Positions 1-9,246 are shown, numbered from the stretch's first letter. The stretch is 64,000 nt of DNA from Rummeliibacillus pycnus_A (GCF_044359855.1 NZ_CP132291.1:4030001-4094000), one strand, 5' to 3'. Notes: generated by a model not told the origin, from the sequence alone. A program made the numbers and translations.

Positions 1-1
1 T

Positions 2-106
2 ATACGTACCTTCATGATGAAGCCTCAAACTCAATTGGCAATTGAAGGTATTACAGGTACTGTTTTAGTTGGATTTGGTATTAAATTAGCACTAGAGAAA
101 AATTAA
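2..106 (+). CDS. LysE/RhtB-family exporter, C-terminal fragment
   Basis: Only the last 34 codons of a gene that begins before the window are present, in frame from base 2 to a TAA at 104-106. The tail ends in a hydrophobic helix with the pattern GTVLVGFGIKLALEKN, which resembles the last membrane segment of LysE/RhtB amino-acid exporters, where a GFGIKLAL-type ending is common. The family call rests on this short tail only. The gene is followed at once by the ABC ATPase at 172, and no terminator is visible between them. Confidence 0.6.
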   Translation: MRTFMMKPQTQLAIEGITGTVLVGFGIKLALEKN

Positions 107-171
107 AAGAGGTCTCAAATATTATATGAAAATACTAAAAAATTAGATGGAAACAAAAGGAAGATGTTAAA

Positions 172-948
172 ATGGTCCTGAATTTACAAGATGTTTCTTT
201 AAGAAGAGATGAATCGTGGATATTACAACATATTGATTGGGAGATTCAAAAGGGAGAGCATTGGGTTTTATATGGATTGAATGGAGCGGGGAAAACCGCA
301 TTATTAAATATGCTTTGTGCCTATTATTTTCCTACAAGTGGTCAAGTAGAAGTTGTTGGAAAAACTTTTGGGAAATCGGTTCTAGGTGATCAATTACGAC
401 GTAAAATAAGTATTGTTTCAGCTGGATTTCAAGAAAAACTAAATCCACGGGACAGTGCTTTTGAAATTGTATTAAGCGGTGCCTATGCTTCCATCGGTTT
501 ATATGAAAAACCCACTGCTGAAATACGAAAAAAAGCAATTCGGTTATTACATCAATTAGGGTCAATAGAATATGCAGATAGGGATTATGAAACTTTATCA
601 CAAGGGGAAAAACAACGTATCTTAATAGGTCGTGCACTAATGGGAGAACCTGAGTTACTTATTTTAGACGAACCTGCAACAGGGTTTGATTTTATCGCAA
701 GAGAAGCTTTACTAAAAACAGTTTCTGATATTTCGAATATGGAAAACGGTCCTACAATCATTTATGTTACACATCATGTAGAAGAAATTTTGCCGGTATT
801 TGAAAATACATTATTACTTAAAAAAGGGCAAGTATTCGCGAAAGGTAAAACGAGAGAAATGTTGACAAGTGAAAATTTAAGTGCATTTTTTGAAGCACCT
901 GTCGAGTGTATTTGGCGAAACGATCGACCAATAATAGTTCTGAAATGA
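172..948 (+). CDS. ABC transporter ATP-binding protein (YlmA/ModF-like)
   Basis: A 258-residue stand-alone ABC ATPase. Walker A is YGLNGAGKTALL near residue 35, the signature is LSQGEKQRILIGRAL near 143, and Walker B is LLILDEPATGFD just after it, followed by a THHVEE switch histidine. The opening EKGEHWVLYGLNGAGKT style and the 'SGAYASIGLYEKP' segment resemble Bacillus YlmA and ModF-like ATPases. No permease or binding protein is adjacent, so the substrate and even a transport role are unknown. The ATG at 172 follows an AAAAGGAAG-type site. The gene is probably monocistronic, because a strong promoter for leuA starts right after it. Confidence 0.85.
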   Translation: MVLNLQDVSLRRDESWILQHIDWEIQKGEHWVLYGLNGAGKTALLNMLCAYYFPTSGQVEVVGKTFGKSVLGDQLRRKISIVSAGFQEKLNPRDSAFEIVLSGAYASIGLYEKPTAEIRKKAIRLLHQLGSIEYADRDYETLSQGEKQRILIGRALMGEPELLILDEPATGFDFIAREALLKTVSDISNMENGPTIIYVTHHVEEILPVFENTLLLKKGQVFAKGKTREMLTSENLSAFFEAPVECIWRNDRPIIVLK

Positions 949-969
949 TAAAATTTTCTAAAAATTCTG

Positions 970-999
970 TTGACAGTGGTTAACATTCTGCGTTACAAT
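970..999 (+). promoter_or_regulatory. SigA-type promoter of the leuA leader
   Basis: A perfect -35 TTGACA lies at 970-975, and TACAAT at 994-999 serves as the -10 with an 18-bp spacer. It sits just upstream of the T-box leader, so the transcript would start near 1006. Confidence 0.75.
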
Positions 1000-1009
1000 C
1001 CTATCAATC

Positions 1010-1277
1010 ACATAAATCAAAGCAAAGATTGGAAATAGTAAAAAGTGTTGTGAGCGCTAAGAGAGCCGATGGATGGTGTGAATCGGTCGTCAGATACTTT
1101 TGAACTCGTCCATGAGCTACTCCGTGAAAAGTACAGTAATGGAGTTCGGATTCCTACCGTTATCAGGATAGATAGTGATAGCTATTGAATAAGGGGGACA
1201 ATCTTAGATTGTTCAATTAGAGTGGTACCGCGAGTATAATCTCGTCTCTATAGTTTTTATAGAGACGGGATTTTTTA
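1010..1277 (+). promoter_or_regulatory. T-box leader (probably leucine-specific) with terminator
   Basis: The hallmark T-box AGTGGTACCGCG is at 1221-1232, and upstream there is a stem I with a GGTGTGAA-type distal loop near 1075. Candidate specifier CTC (Leu) sits in GAACTC near 1100-1106, which fits the downstream 2-isopropylmalate synthase gene. The terminator is the hairpin CTCGTCTCTATA (1241-1252) pairing with TATAGAGACGGG (1258-1269), followed by T6. Uncharged tRNA-Leu is expected to stabilise the antiterminator, so leuA is read when leucine is scarce. The specifier assignment is by eye and should be checked with a covariance model. Confidence 0.9.
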
Positions 1278-1305
1278 TTTTATTAAAAAAAGAGGAGTGT
1301 TGACA

Positions 1306-2871
1306 ATGTCTAGAAAAATTTGGGTTTTTGATACAACTTTACGTGATGGGGAGCAAGTACCAGGTGCAAAACTGAATATTTACGAAAAATTAGAAGTAGC
1401 AAAACAACTTAAAAAACTACAAGTTGACATTATTGAAGCAGGTTTCCCAGCTTCATCTACAGGTGATTTTAATGCGGTAAAAGAAGTGGCGATGAAAGTT
1501 GGTAACACAGATGATATTATGATTACAGCGTTAGCTCGTGCTGTAAAAGCTGATATTGATGCAGTATATCACAGTGTAAAGTATGCAGAAAATCCGATGA
1601 TTCATATGGTACTTGGTACATCTGATATCCATGTTGAAAAGAAATTCGGTAAATCTAAAGATCAAATTTTAGATATCGGCGTGGAAGCAGTAAAATATGC
1701 AAAATCACTAATACCACAAGTTCAATATTCAACAGAAGATGCGTCACGTTCAGACTTTGAATATCTTTGGAAGACAATTGAAGCCGTCATTAAGGCAGGT
1801 GCAACGATGATCAATGTACCTGATACAGTTGGCTATGCAGTTCCAGAAGAATTTGGTGAAATGATTTATAGATTAAATGATCGTATTAAAAACTTAAATG
1901 ACCAAGTTTTACTAAGTGTTCACTGCCATAATGATCTTGGCATGGCAACAGCAAACACACTTGCTGCAATCAAAAACGGTGCAGATAAAGTAGAATGTAC
2001 AATTAACGGTATCGGTGAACGCGCAGGTAATGCTTCTTTAGAAGAAGTAGTTATGGCATTACACACACGTGGCAATTACTTTGGTGATGTTGCAACAAAC
2101 ATTAAAACAAAGGAAATTATGAATACATCGAAACTCGTCAGTAGCTTAATGGGATTAGATGTGCAAGTAAACAAAGCAATCACAGGTGAAAATGCATTTG
2201 CCCATTCTTCAGGAATTCACCAAGATGGCCTTCTGAAATCACGCGATGCCTATGAAATCATCCATCCAACAGAAGTAGGTCTAGACGATATGGAACTCGT
2301 ATTAACAGCTCGTTCAGGTCGTCATGCAGTGAAAAATGCATTAGAAAAGTTATCAATTGGTAAAATTTCAGATGAACAATTTGAAGAAATTTTTGTTGAT
2401 TTCTTAAATCTTGCAGATGCTAAGAAAGAAGTATACAACCACGATTTATATATTCTTGTAGAAAAATACTTTGTTCGTCATCAAATGGCAGAAAAAATCG
2501 AGCACCATAGTGACGAATTCTATGAGCTTGTTGATCTACAAGTAATTAGTAATACAACATTCCCATCTGCAAGTATCAAAGTCAAAAAAGGTGACGAAAT
2601 ATATAGCGCAAGCACAGTTGGAACTGGACCAATCGATGCTCTATACTCTGCTATGAAAGAAATTATCGATATGGATATTAAACTACTTGAATATAAAATA
2701 TCTAGTGTTTCACGAGGTAAGGAAGCACTAGGGAAAGTAAAGCTTCAAGTTGAGTACAATGGTGAAAAATATATAGCAAAAGCAACTGACACAGACGTCA
2801 TCAAAGCGAGTGCTCTTGCATATATGAATGCAGTAAATAGTATCGTTGTAGAAAAACTTCTTCCAGTTTAA
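1306..2871 (+). CDS. leuA: 2-isopropylmalate synthase
   Basis: A 521-residue LeuA that condenses acetyl-CoA with 2-oxoisovalerate in the first committed step of leucine synthesis. The N-terminal HMGL-like TIM barrel shows DTTLRDGEQ (residues 9-17), the metal-binding HCHNDLG motif and NGIGERAGNASLEE. The C-terminal 130 residues form the leucine-binding regulatory domain. The ATG at 1306 was chosen because AAGAGGAG stands 8 bases upstream; a GTG at 1297 overlaps that site. The gene is alone: no leuB, leuC or leuD follows, and a terminator comes directly after it. Expression is controlled by the T-box leader. Confidence 0.95.
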   Translation: MSRKIWVFDTTLRDGEQVPGAKLNIYEKLEVAKQLKKLQVDIIEAGFPASSTGDFNAVKEVAMKVGNTDDIMITALARAVKADIDAVYHSVKYAENPMIHMVLGTSDIHVEKKFGKSKDQILDIGVEAVKYAKSLIPQVQYSTEDASRSDFEYLWKTIEAVIKAGATMINVPDTVGYAVPEEFGEMIYRLNDRIKNLNDQVLLSVHCHNDLGMATANTLAAIKNGADKVECTINGIGERAGNASLEEVVMALHTRGNYFGDVATNIKTKEIMNTSKLVSSLMGLDVQVNKAITGENAFAHSSGIHQDGLLKSRDAYEIIHPTEVGLDDMELVLTARSGRHAVKNALEKLSIGKISDEQFEEIFVDFLNLADAKKEVYNHDLYILVEKYFVRHQMAEKIEHHSDEFYELVDLQVISNTTFPSASIKVKKGDEIYSASTVGTGPIDALYSAMKEIIDMDIKLLEYKISSVSRGKEALGKVKLQVEYNGEKYIAKATDTDVIKASALAYMNAVNSIVVEKLLPV

Positions 2872-2882
2872 TTGAATAAGTT

Positions 2883-2926
2883 AAAAGAGTGATGGCATAT
2901 GATTTTTGCGCATCACTCTTTTATTT
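2883..2926 (+). terminator. Intrinsic terminator of leuA
   Basis: AAAAGAGTGATG pairs with CATCACTCTTTT across a 16-base loop, followed by a T-rich tract. It closes leuA as a single-gene unit. Confidence 0.85.
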
Positions 2927-2939
2927 TTTGTTACCTAAA

Positions 2940-3905
2940 CTATTTTACATGTGAACTCTGTTCAGCTTTTATCAAATAATCGATTATCCCCATAGCACTC
3001 ACAGCTAAATCGAGTGGGATTACTTTGAAAATTGGCTGATTTTCTGGTAATCCTTTTAATTGTAATTCTTTAAATATTATTTCAGTCAATATTTGCTCAG
3101 TACGATTTACTTGCATTGTAAATTCACTTTCTTCTTGCATAGCTTGACGGCCTGCTTGAACGAAAATTGGTAAATACCGTCTTACTTCTTCATACGCAAA
3201 TTCTGGATTTGAATATGCACCATAATGACCGAAGTAAATCATTTCAGGTTTTATTTTTTCATAAAGTTGAATGGATTCTTCCATTAAATCAGGATCAAAT
3301 TGATTTGGAGAAGTAGAAGGTAATATTACGTCAAAATCTTCCTCGGCCATATCAGGATAATATACTCCTGTTGTATCTCCAACAAACATCCCATTCGTTA
3401 TCGAATCATGGATGGAAATATGATGATTTGCATGTCCTTTTGTATGGTAGAAAGTGAGAGTAGATGCTCCCAGATTTAAACTTCTACCATCTTCTACTGG
3501 ATGGAATCGTTCTTCAGCAATTGGGAGAATCTCACCGAAAATGCCATCAAATTTTTCACCATATACTGATTTTGCACTAGCAATCAATCTGCTTGGATCT
3601 ACTAAATGACGCACACCTTTTGGATGCACAAACACTTTTGCTTTAGGACAATGCTGCATAAAAACGCCGGCACCACCTGCATGATCCAAATGAATATGCG
3701 TCAAAATTAAATAATCAATATCAGAAGGTGAAATATCCAATTCCTCTAATACTTTTAAAATATATGGTACGGATGGGCTTGCAGATGTTTCAATCAATGC
3801 AATTTTCTCATCCTTCAACAAATAAGAGCTCGTCCGATTCGGTAATCCTAAATCATACGTATCAATACAAAACAAATTCTCAGCAATCTTCTCAAACTTT
3901 GCCAT
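2940..3905 (-). CDS. MBL-fold metallo-hydrolase
   Basis: A 321-residue metallo-beta-lactamase-fold protein. The zinc motif is THIHLDHAGG (H70, H72, D74, H75); further likely ligands are the histidines in YHTKGHANHH, the Asp of FVGDTTG and the His of YFGHYG. The C-terminal 100 residues after the fold are helical, as in many uncharacterised Bacillus MBL hydrolases. The start at 3905 is preferred because GGAGGG lies five bases before it; an upstream ATG at 3923 overlaps this site. The natural substrate cannot be told from sequence. It converges on leuA. Confidence 0.85.
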   Translation of the reverse strand: MAKFEKIAENLFCIDTYDLGLPNRTSSYLLKDEKIALIETSASPSVPYILKVLEELDISPSDIDYLILTHIHLDHAGGAGVFMQHCPKAKVFVHPKGVRHLVDPSRLIASAKSVYGEKFDGIFGEILPIAEERFHPVEDGRSLNLGASTLTFYHTKGHANHHISIHDSITNGMFVGDTTGVYYPDMAEEDFDVILPSTSPNQFDPDLMEESIQLYEKIKPEMIYFGHYGAYSNPEFAYEEVRRYLPIFVQAGRQAMQEESEFTMQVNRTEQILTEIIFKELQLKGLPENQPIFKVIPLDLAVSAMGIIDYLIKAEQSSHVK

Positions 3906-4060
3906 ATAAACCCTCCATGTCACAGAACTAAGTATATATTAACATAGTGGAGAAATATTTGTAATTAGTAAGAGAATAGTGATAATAGGGGATTTAATAT
4001 TAGCACTTGCCATAGGAAAAGGTTCACCGTAACGGAAATCAACGTTTCGATAAATAATAA

Positions 4061-4108
4061 AAAAAGACCGTAGATAAAATCGAATTTCTTCGTGTGTGTC
4101 TACGGTCT
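4061..4108 (-). terminator. Intrinsic terminator of the chemoreceptor gene
   Basis: Read on the minus strand, AGACCGTAGACA and TATCTACGGTCT form a stem followed by T7. It lies just after the chemoreceptor stop at 4162. Confidence 0.85.
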
Positions 4109-4161
4109 GAACCGTCCATTATTTTGGACAACTCCCATTATTTATACGCTATAAAACCTTT

Positions 4162-5865
4162 TTAAATAGTGAACTTTTGAATATCTTCTTTTAAAGAAAC
4201 AGATCTGTCCTTTAATTCTTTGGATATATGATCAATCTCTTGTACAGTAGCATTTTGTTCTTGTATGGATGCAGCGATAGTTTCCATTTGATCGGATGCA
4301 GATTCTGCTTGATTTGAAATCTCTGCAATGGAAGCAGCAACTTCTTCTGCACTTGCAGAAATTTGTTGGGATGAAGCAGAAATTTCTTCGATTTGAGTAG
4401 TCATTGAACGTACAGATTCGGTAATAGAACCAAAGGAAACATCTGCTTGATTGATAACAGTAACACCTTCTTTTACTGTATTCAATCCTTGAGTTACACC
4501 TTCTTCAACATTCTTAGTATTACGTTGTATTGTTTCAACTAAGTTTACAATATGAGTAGCAGATGTTTTTGATTCTTCAGCTAATTTTCGTACTTCATCA
4601 GCAACCACTGCAAAGCCTTTTCCGTGTTCACCAGCACGAGCTGCCTCAATGGCTGCATTAAGTGCAAGTAAGTTTGTTTGTTCCGTAATATCAGTAATTA
4701 CTTGTGTAATTTTTTCTATTTCTTTCGTTTGATTCCCTAATTGTTTAGTTAAATCTGTGACTTGAACAGTAGCATCAAAAATTTCTTGCATTTGATCTTT
4801 CGCTTCAGCTAATTTTTGTTGACCTTCTTTAGAGTGATTCAATGTTTCTAAAGCATTATTCAGTAAGCTTTGGGTAGATTCAGCAATTTTTTGAACTCCA
4901 AAAGCTGTTTCATCCATAGCATTTGCACTGTCTTTTGAAGCGACTAAAGATAATTTAGCATTTTGAGCAGTCATGTCAACAAAATTAGATACATCATCTA
5001 TAGTAGAAGCAACTTCAGATGTACTCGTTGATAATTCATAAGCTGTAGTGCTTAAATGATCTGAACTGCTCTTAGTCTTGTATAATAATCCTTGTAAATT
5101 GTCTTTCATCTTATTAAAAGCATTTGCTAAATCGGCGAATTCATCTTTAGTTTTAAGTTTAATAAGCTTACCTGTTAAATCTCCATTTGCAACACGAGTT
5201 ATTGCGTTTAATAATTGACGGATAGGAGCAGTTAATTTTTTTATCATAATAATACTTAACAATATAGCGATTATAAGTTCAATAATTAAACCCCAGATGA
5301 CAGTATTTAAGGCAAATGAAGCATCACTTCTCGTAGCTTCTTTAATACTGTCTAATTCTTTATTTTGATGTTGCGTCATACCTTCAGTATTTGTTAAAAT
5401 TTTTTCATTTGTAGGTTGTACTTTGTCATTCAATAGCTGAATTGCTTTTTTCGTATCTTTTCTTTGGAATGCATCTACGGTTTCTTGAGCGTATTGGTCA
5501 AAATTTGCTTTTTCCGTAATTGAATCTTTAATTAGTTGTTGCATTGTTGATGATCTAGCGGTTTTTTCTAATCTGTCTAGTGTTTTATCTAAATTTTGTT
5601 GTTCTTTTTTCATCTCATCAAGTGCTATATCTTGATTTTGTAAGATGTAACCTCGTAGATATGAACCTTGTTGTGCCGTTTCATATTGAACATCTTTTAC
5701 TAATTGTACCTGTTCAATACGATGATTAACTAATTCATCTATAGAACTTGCTGATTTTTTGGCATTGATCATATTGATTATAGAAGTCACTGCTATAATT
5801 AAGATAAATACACTAAATGATAGAAATAGTTTTTTACCTAGTTTCACAAAAAGACCTACTTTCAT
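4162..5865 (-). CDS. Methyl-accepting chemotaxis protein
   Basis: A 567-residue transmembrane chemoreceptor. Order: a short cytoplasmic start, TM1 (about residues 12-34), an extracellular four-helix-bundle sensor rich in Gln and Lys (about 35-185), TM2 (about 187-208), a HAMP domain opening at KKLTAPIRQLL, then the long signalling coiled coil. The hairpin tip is clear: TEQTNLLALNAAIEAARAGE followed by GKGFAVVADEVRKLAEES. It should couple to CheW and CheA. The ATG at 5865 has no good ribosome site; a GTG at 5847 preceded by AGTAGGT is an alternative start giving a six-residue shorter protein. The ligand is unknown. Confidence 0.9.
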   Translation of the reverse strand: MKVGLFVKLGKKLFLSFSVFILIIAVTSIINMINAKKSASSIDELVNHRIEQVQLVKDVQYETAQQGSYLRGYILQNQDIALDEMKKEQQNLDKTLDRLEKTARSSTMQQLIKDSITEKANFDQYAQETVDAFQRKDTKKAIQLLNDKVQPTNEKILTNTEGMTQHQNKELDSIKEATRSDASFALNTVIWGLIIELIIAILLSIIMIKKLTAPIRQLLNAITRVANGDLTGKLIKLKTKDEFADLANAFNKMKDNLQGLLYKTKSSSDHLSTTAYELSTSTSEVASTIDDVSNFVDMTAQNAKLSLVASKDSANAMDETAFGVQKIAESTQSLLNNALETLNHSKEGQQKLAEAKDQMQEIFDATVQVTDLTKQLGNQTKEIEKITQVITDITEQTNLLALNAAIEAARAGEHGKGFAVVADEVRKLAEESKTSATHIVNLVETIQRNTKNVEEGVTQGLNTVKEGVTVINQADVSFGSITESVRSMTTQIEEISASSQQISASAEEVAASIAEISNQAESASDQMETIAASIQEQNATVQEIDHISKELKDRSVSLKEDIQKFTI

Positions 5866-6037
5866 AATATACTGCGAATTAATTTTTTATAACTTTGTAC
5901 CTGTTAATCATATCGTACTTTCTGATTAAATAAAACTTATTTCGCTTAAAAAATAGTTTAAAATTACCAAAAAATTATTAATAATTCGATATAAATAGCT
6001 GTAAATTGGTTATTCTGGATAGGAAGGGTGTTATGTA

Positions 6038-6922
6038 ATGGAAATAAGAGAGTTAAATTATTTTGTTACTGTTGCAAAATATAAAAGTTTTACAAAAGCT
6101 TCTGAAGCTTTACATGTTACACAACCTACGCTTAGTAAAGTCGTCAAATCATTAGAAAAACAGTTAGATGTCACATTATTTCATCGTTCTGCAAGAAGAA
6201 GTGAATTAACAGATGTAGGAGAGGTCGTATATGGACAGGCCTTAAAAATATTAAATTTAGTTGAAGAATTAGATGTTGTCTTAGAAGATGTAACCCACTT
6301 GCAAAAAGGGAAAATCAAAATCGGCATGCCTCCATTAATTGGGATTCTGTTTTTCCCTAAAATGATTAAAGGATTTCAAGAAAAATTCCCTGGGATTACG
6401 ATTGAAATTGATGAACGAGGCGCAAATGTAATTAAAGATTTAGTAGCAACAGGTGAGTTAGATCTTGGCTTTGTGATGTTACCAGCAGATATGGAAGAAT
6501 TTCATGTTATTCCTTACACGTCCCAACAGCTTATGCTAATCGTTAATCGATCCAACCCTTTAGCAAACAAAGAAACAGTCATGATGAAGGATTTAAAAAA
6601 TGAGCCAATGCTACTTTTTAGTCAAGATTTCACGCTACATGATTGCATATTACAAGAATGTGAGCAGGCAGGATTTACGCCACATATTGCTTATGAAAGT
6701 TCTCAATGGGATTTTATTAGTCAGATGGTAGAACATGATCTCGGCGTTGCTATGTTTCCAAAAGCGATTGCAGAGAAGGTAAATCCAAAGGAAGTAAAGG
6801 CAATTCCAATCGTAAACCCATCAATTCCATGGGAAATTGTACTTATTGCTAAAAAAGGTCATTACGTATCTCATGCGACGAAAGGATTTATCAAATATAT
6901 CGCACCGAACTATGCCATTTAG
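6038..6922 (+). CDS. LysR-family regulator, CidR-like
   Basis: A 294-residue LysR-type regulator with an N-terminal winged helix (KASEALHVTQPTLSKVVKSLE, split here as residues 20-40) and a substrate-binding domain from about residue 90. It stands directly upstream of cidA and cidB in the same direction, as CidR-type regulators do. By analogy with staphylococcal CidR and Bacillus YwbI it should activate cidAB in response to acetate or overflow metabolism; that is inference from context. The start at 6038 follows GGAAGGGTG. It is divergent from the chemoreceptor. Confidence 0.85.
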   Translation: MEIRELNYFVTVAKYKSFTKASEALHVTQPTLSKVVKSLEKQLDVTLFHRSARRSELTDVGEVVYGQALKILNLVEELDVVLEDVTHLQKGKIKIGMPPLIGILFFPKMIKGFQEKFPGITIEIDERGANVIKDLVATGELDLGFVMLPADMEEFHVIPYTSQQLMLIVNRSNPLANKETVMMKDLKNEPMLLFSQDFTLHDCILQECEQAGFTPHIAYESSQWDFISQMVEHDLGVAMFPKAIAEKVNPKEVKAIPIVNPSIPWEIVLIAKKGHYVSHATKGFIKYIAPNYAI

Positions 6923-6967
6923 GCATACAAAATATAAAAAATATATATTTTACGAATGCTTTTTTTT
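6923..6967 (+). terminator. Probable terminator of the LysR gene
   Basis: An imperfect AT-rich hairpin between GCATACAAAATA and TATTTTACGAATGC is followed by T8 at 6960-6967. The stem has mismatches, so its strength is uncertain. Confidence 0.5.
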
Positions 6968-7006
6968 AGAGTAAAGTAAATATGTTGAAAAAATCGTACG
7001 AAGGTC

Positions 7007-7050
7007 AGACGGTTACCGCGAATACCGTCTACTGCAGCGGACGGTTTTTT
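7007..7050 (+). promoter_or_regulatory. Candidate attenuator upstream of cidAB
   Basis: Two hairpins compete for one segment. AGACGGT (7007-7013) can pair with ACCGTCT (7024-7030); alternatively ACCGTC (7024-7029) pairs with GACGGT (7040-7045), which runs straight into T6. The second is a terminator and the first would prevent it. This is what one expects of an antiterminator/terminator pair in the cidAB leader. No known riboswitch or protein-binding consensus was recognised here. Confidence 0.55.
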
Positions 7051-7078
7051 CTATTTGAAAATAAAGGTGTGATTTTTG

Positions 7079-7444
7079 ATGAAGATACTAAAAATAATTG
7101 TTCAAATTATTTTTCTATACGGTATTTTGCTTTTAGGGGATGGAATTGCAAAAGTAAGTCATCTACCAATTCCAGGTAGTATTATTGGGCTTATCTTATT
7201 ATTCGCAGCATTACAGTTGCACATTGTTAAACTCGAATGGGTAGATCTTGGGGCTGGGTTATTAACTGGTGAGTTATTATTATTCTTTGTTCCTTCTGCA
7301 GTAGGTGTTGTGCAATATGATCAAATTCTTGGAGTAATTGGTATTAAACTTGTTACAGTGATTGTTCTTAGTACAATTGTTGTGATGGCATGTACAGGTT
7401 TAGTTGCGGATTATGTACAAAAAAGAGGGATGAAGAAAGTATGA
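7079..7444 (+). CDS. cidA: CidA/LrgA-family holin-like membrane protein
   Basis: A 121-residue protein with four predicted membrane helices and the LrgA/CidA family pattern (LPIPGSIIGLILLFAAL near residues 25-41, then GELLLFFVPSAVGVV). CidA-type proteins form oligomeric membrane pores, act with CidB and have been linked to cell lysis and to export of metabolic by-products. The ATG at 7079 has AAAGGTG ten bases upstream; a TTG one codon earlier is less likely. The stop overlaps the cidB start by four bases, so the two are translationally coupled. Confidence 0.88.
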   Translation: MKILKIIVQIIFLYGILLLGDGIAKVSHLPIPGSIIGLILLFAALQLHIVKLEWVDLGAGLLTGELLLFFVPSAVGVVQYDQILGVIGIKLVTVIVLSTIVVMACTGLVADYVQKRGMKKV

Positions 7445-8139
7445 GCCTAATAGGTATCATTAGTTTTTTGGGGACAATTATTATTTTTCTATTAAGTAAA
7501 AAAGTATATCAAAAGATGAATTGGATTATATTATCGCCATTATTAATTTGTCCATTAATTATTATAGTAGTATTGCTTGTTACACATACTTCTTACTCAG
7601 ACTATAATTCAGGAGCTACTTGGTTATCTAATCTTTTGGGACCAGCAACTGTTGCATTTGCAGTTCCGATTTATAAAAACTTTGCTTTATTAAAAAAACA
7701 TGCTTTAGCAATCGGAGCAAGTCTTGTAACAGGTTCTGCTGTTGCAATTGTTTCATCATTCTTATTTGCGATGTGGATCGGGTTATCTAATGAAATGATT
7801 AATAGTTTAGTGCCACGTTCCATTACAACTCCAATTGCGATGGATATTTCAGAAATTATCGGTGGGGAGCCAACAATGACAGCTGTTTTTGTGATTGTCA
7901 CAGGGTTGACAGGTAGTATTGTTGGGCCACTTGTAATTAAATCGATTCGTATTAGAACATCAGCGGCAAAAGGGTTACTTCTTGGCATGGGGGCACATGG
8001 TTGTGGCACATCTAAAGCGTTTGAAATAGGGGAGTTAGAAGGAACTTATTCAAGCCTAGCAATGATTGTGGCAGCACTGATTAGTATTGTTTTATCAGAT
8101 ACATTCTTCCCTGTGCTTCAACACTATTTAGTAGGATAG
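7441..8139 (+). CDS. cidB: CidB/LrgB-family membrane protein
   Basis: A 232-residue LrgB-family protein with about seven hydrophobic segments. Family patterns include VPRSITTPIAMDISEIIGG, IVGPLVIKSIRIR and GMGAHGCGTSKAFEIGE. The start is the ATG of an ATGA overlap with cidA; an in-frame TTG-like start further upstream inside cidA is unnecessary. CidA and CidB are thought to work as one export or lysis-control unit, regulated by the upstream LysR protein. A strong terminator follows. Confidence 0.9.
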   Translation: MSLIGIISFLGTIIIFLLSKKVYQKMNWIILSPLLICPLIIIVVLLVTHTSYSDYNSGATWLSNLLGPATVAFAVPIYKNFALLKKHALAIGASLVTGSAVAIVSSFLFAMWIGLSNEMINSLVPRSITTPIAMDISEIIGGEPTMTAVFVIVTGLTGSIVGPLVIKSIRIRTSAAKGLLLGMGAHGCGTSKAFEIGELEGTYSSLAMIVAALISIVLSDTFFPVLQHYLVG

Positions 8140-8161
8140 ATTTTTATATTTCCATAAATTA

Positions 8162-8204
8162 AAAACCCACTTTTAAGCTTGTTAGACTTAAAAGTGGGTT
8201 TTTT
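8162..8204 (+). terminator. Terminator after cidB
   Basis: AAAACCCACTTTTAAG (8162-8177) pairs perfectly with CTTAAAAGTGGGTTTT (8187-8202), with T6 on one side and A5 on the other, so it can serve cidB and the convergent glucosaminidase gene. Confidence 0.9.
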
Positions 8205-8223
8205 GATTATAGAGTAGCCTTAA

Positions 8224-8970
8224 TTATTGATAAATGAAAAGTCTTTGGCCACTTTCTATGGCATTGGTATTTAATCGATTCCATTGTTTAATCGATGTCA
8301 CTGACACACCGTATTTGTTTGATAGGGAATGAAGTGTTTCACCGCTTTTTACGACTACTTGTTTTGGATCATTAGCTGAGTGATCATATTGAGTTAAATG
8401 ATATTGTTTAATCAGGGCATTTAACTTTTGATGGTAATTGGTATCTGTTGCGTAGGTGCCAGTTAAATATTTTGTTGCTTCTTTATATGATTTTGTTTTA
8501 CTTTTAAATGTTTTTTGATAATACTTTGTATTCCAAGAAACGCCTTTATGAAGTAGTTCAGCGTAGTCTTCTAATGAAGCTTTATAGTTAGGATATTTTC
8601 TGAACTTAGCTTGTATCTGGTGCATTTGACCAGTACCATTATCTTCAGAGGTTTGAAAGGTTACAGATTGTTTTTTATATGAACCTTTAATGCCAAAAAG
8701 GTTATTATTTGGTGGTGAACTAAGATCGCTAGTCCCTCCATTACTTTCTAACACTGCTTGGGCAATCATAACAGAAGCATACAAATCATGGTTAGATGCG
8801 ATGTCCCGCGCATTTTCAGCAATGGAGCCGATAAAACTTTCCACACTTTGATCTTCTATGTATTTTTCGGATGGTCCAGTAGCAGTTTTAGAAAATTGTT
8901 GAATGATGATAAAAACAGAGGTAGCAAATAATATTGTTGTAAAAAGTGTTAGTAGTAAAGTCTTTTTCAT
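8224..8970 (-). CDS. Secreted N-acetylglucosaminidase with LysM domain
   Basis: A 248-residue cell-wall hydrolase. An N-terminal hydrophobic segment (about residues 4-24) is a signal peptide or anchor. Residues about 40-195 are a glucosaminidase/FlgJ-like domain: the likely catalytic Glu is in QAVLESNGG and NNLFGIKG is a family hallmark, with YATDTNYHQKL near its end. Residues about 204-248 are one LysM peptidoglycan-binding repeat (VVVKSGETLHSLSNKYGVS). It should cleave the glycan strand of peptidoglycan during growth or separation. It is a single gene facing cidB. Confidence 0.9.
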   Translation of the reverse strand: MKKTLLLTLFTTILFATSVFIIIQQFSKTATGPSEKYIEDQSVESFIGSIAENARDIASNHDLYASVMIAQAVLESNGGTSDLSSPPNNNLFGIKGSYKKQSVTFQTSEDNGTGQMHQIQAKFRKYPNYKASLEDYAELLHKGVSWNTKYYQKTFKSKTKSYKEATKYLTGTYATDTNYHQKLNALIKQYHLTQYDHSANDPKQVVVKSGETLHSLSNKYGVSVTSIKQWNRLNTNAIESGQRLFIYQ

Positions 8971-9246
8971 AGATTTACGGCTTAATTAATGTAAACCTTC
9001 CTCCTTTCCAATACATTCATATATTATAGTTTACCATGTTATTAGTGACGGGTGTTATTTTAAAAAGTTTCTTAATGATATATTGTTTGGTTATCTGTTA
9101 CTTGAGAACTTACTCGATAATTTAATTAGAGGGTTGTTTTTTTGTAGCGTGGAAATCATCAGAATAATTCATTGAGGAATGCAAACTGAAGTTAATGATA
9201 AAAACATAAACTTAAAAGTAAGTAGAGCTTGTCCCATTTTAAAAGT

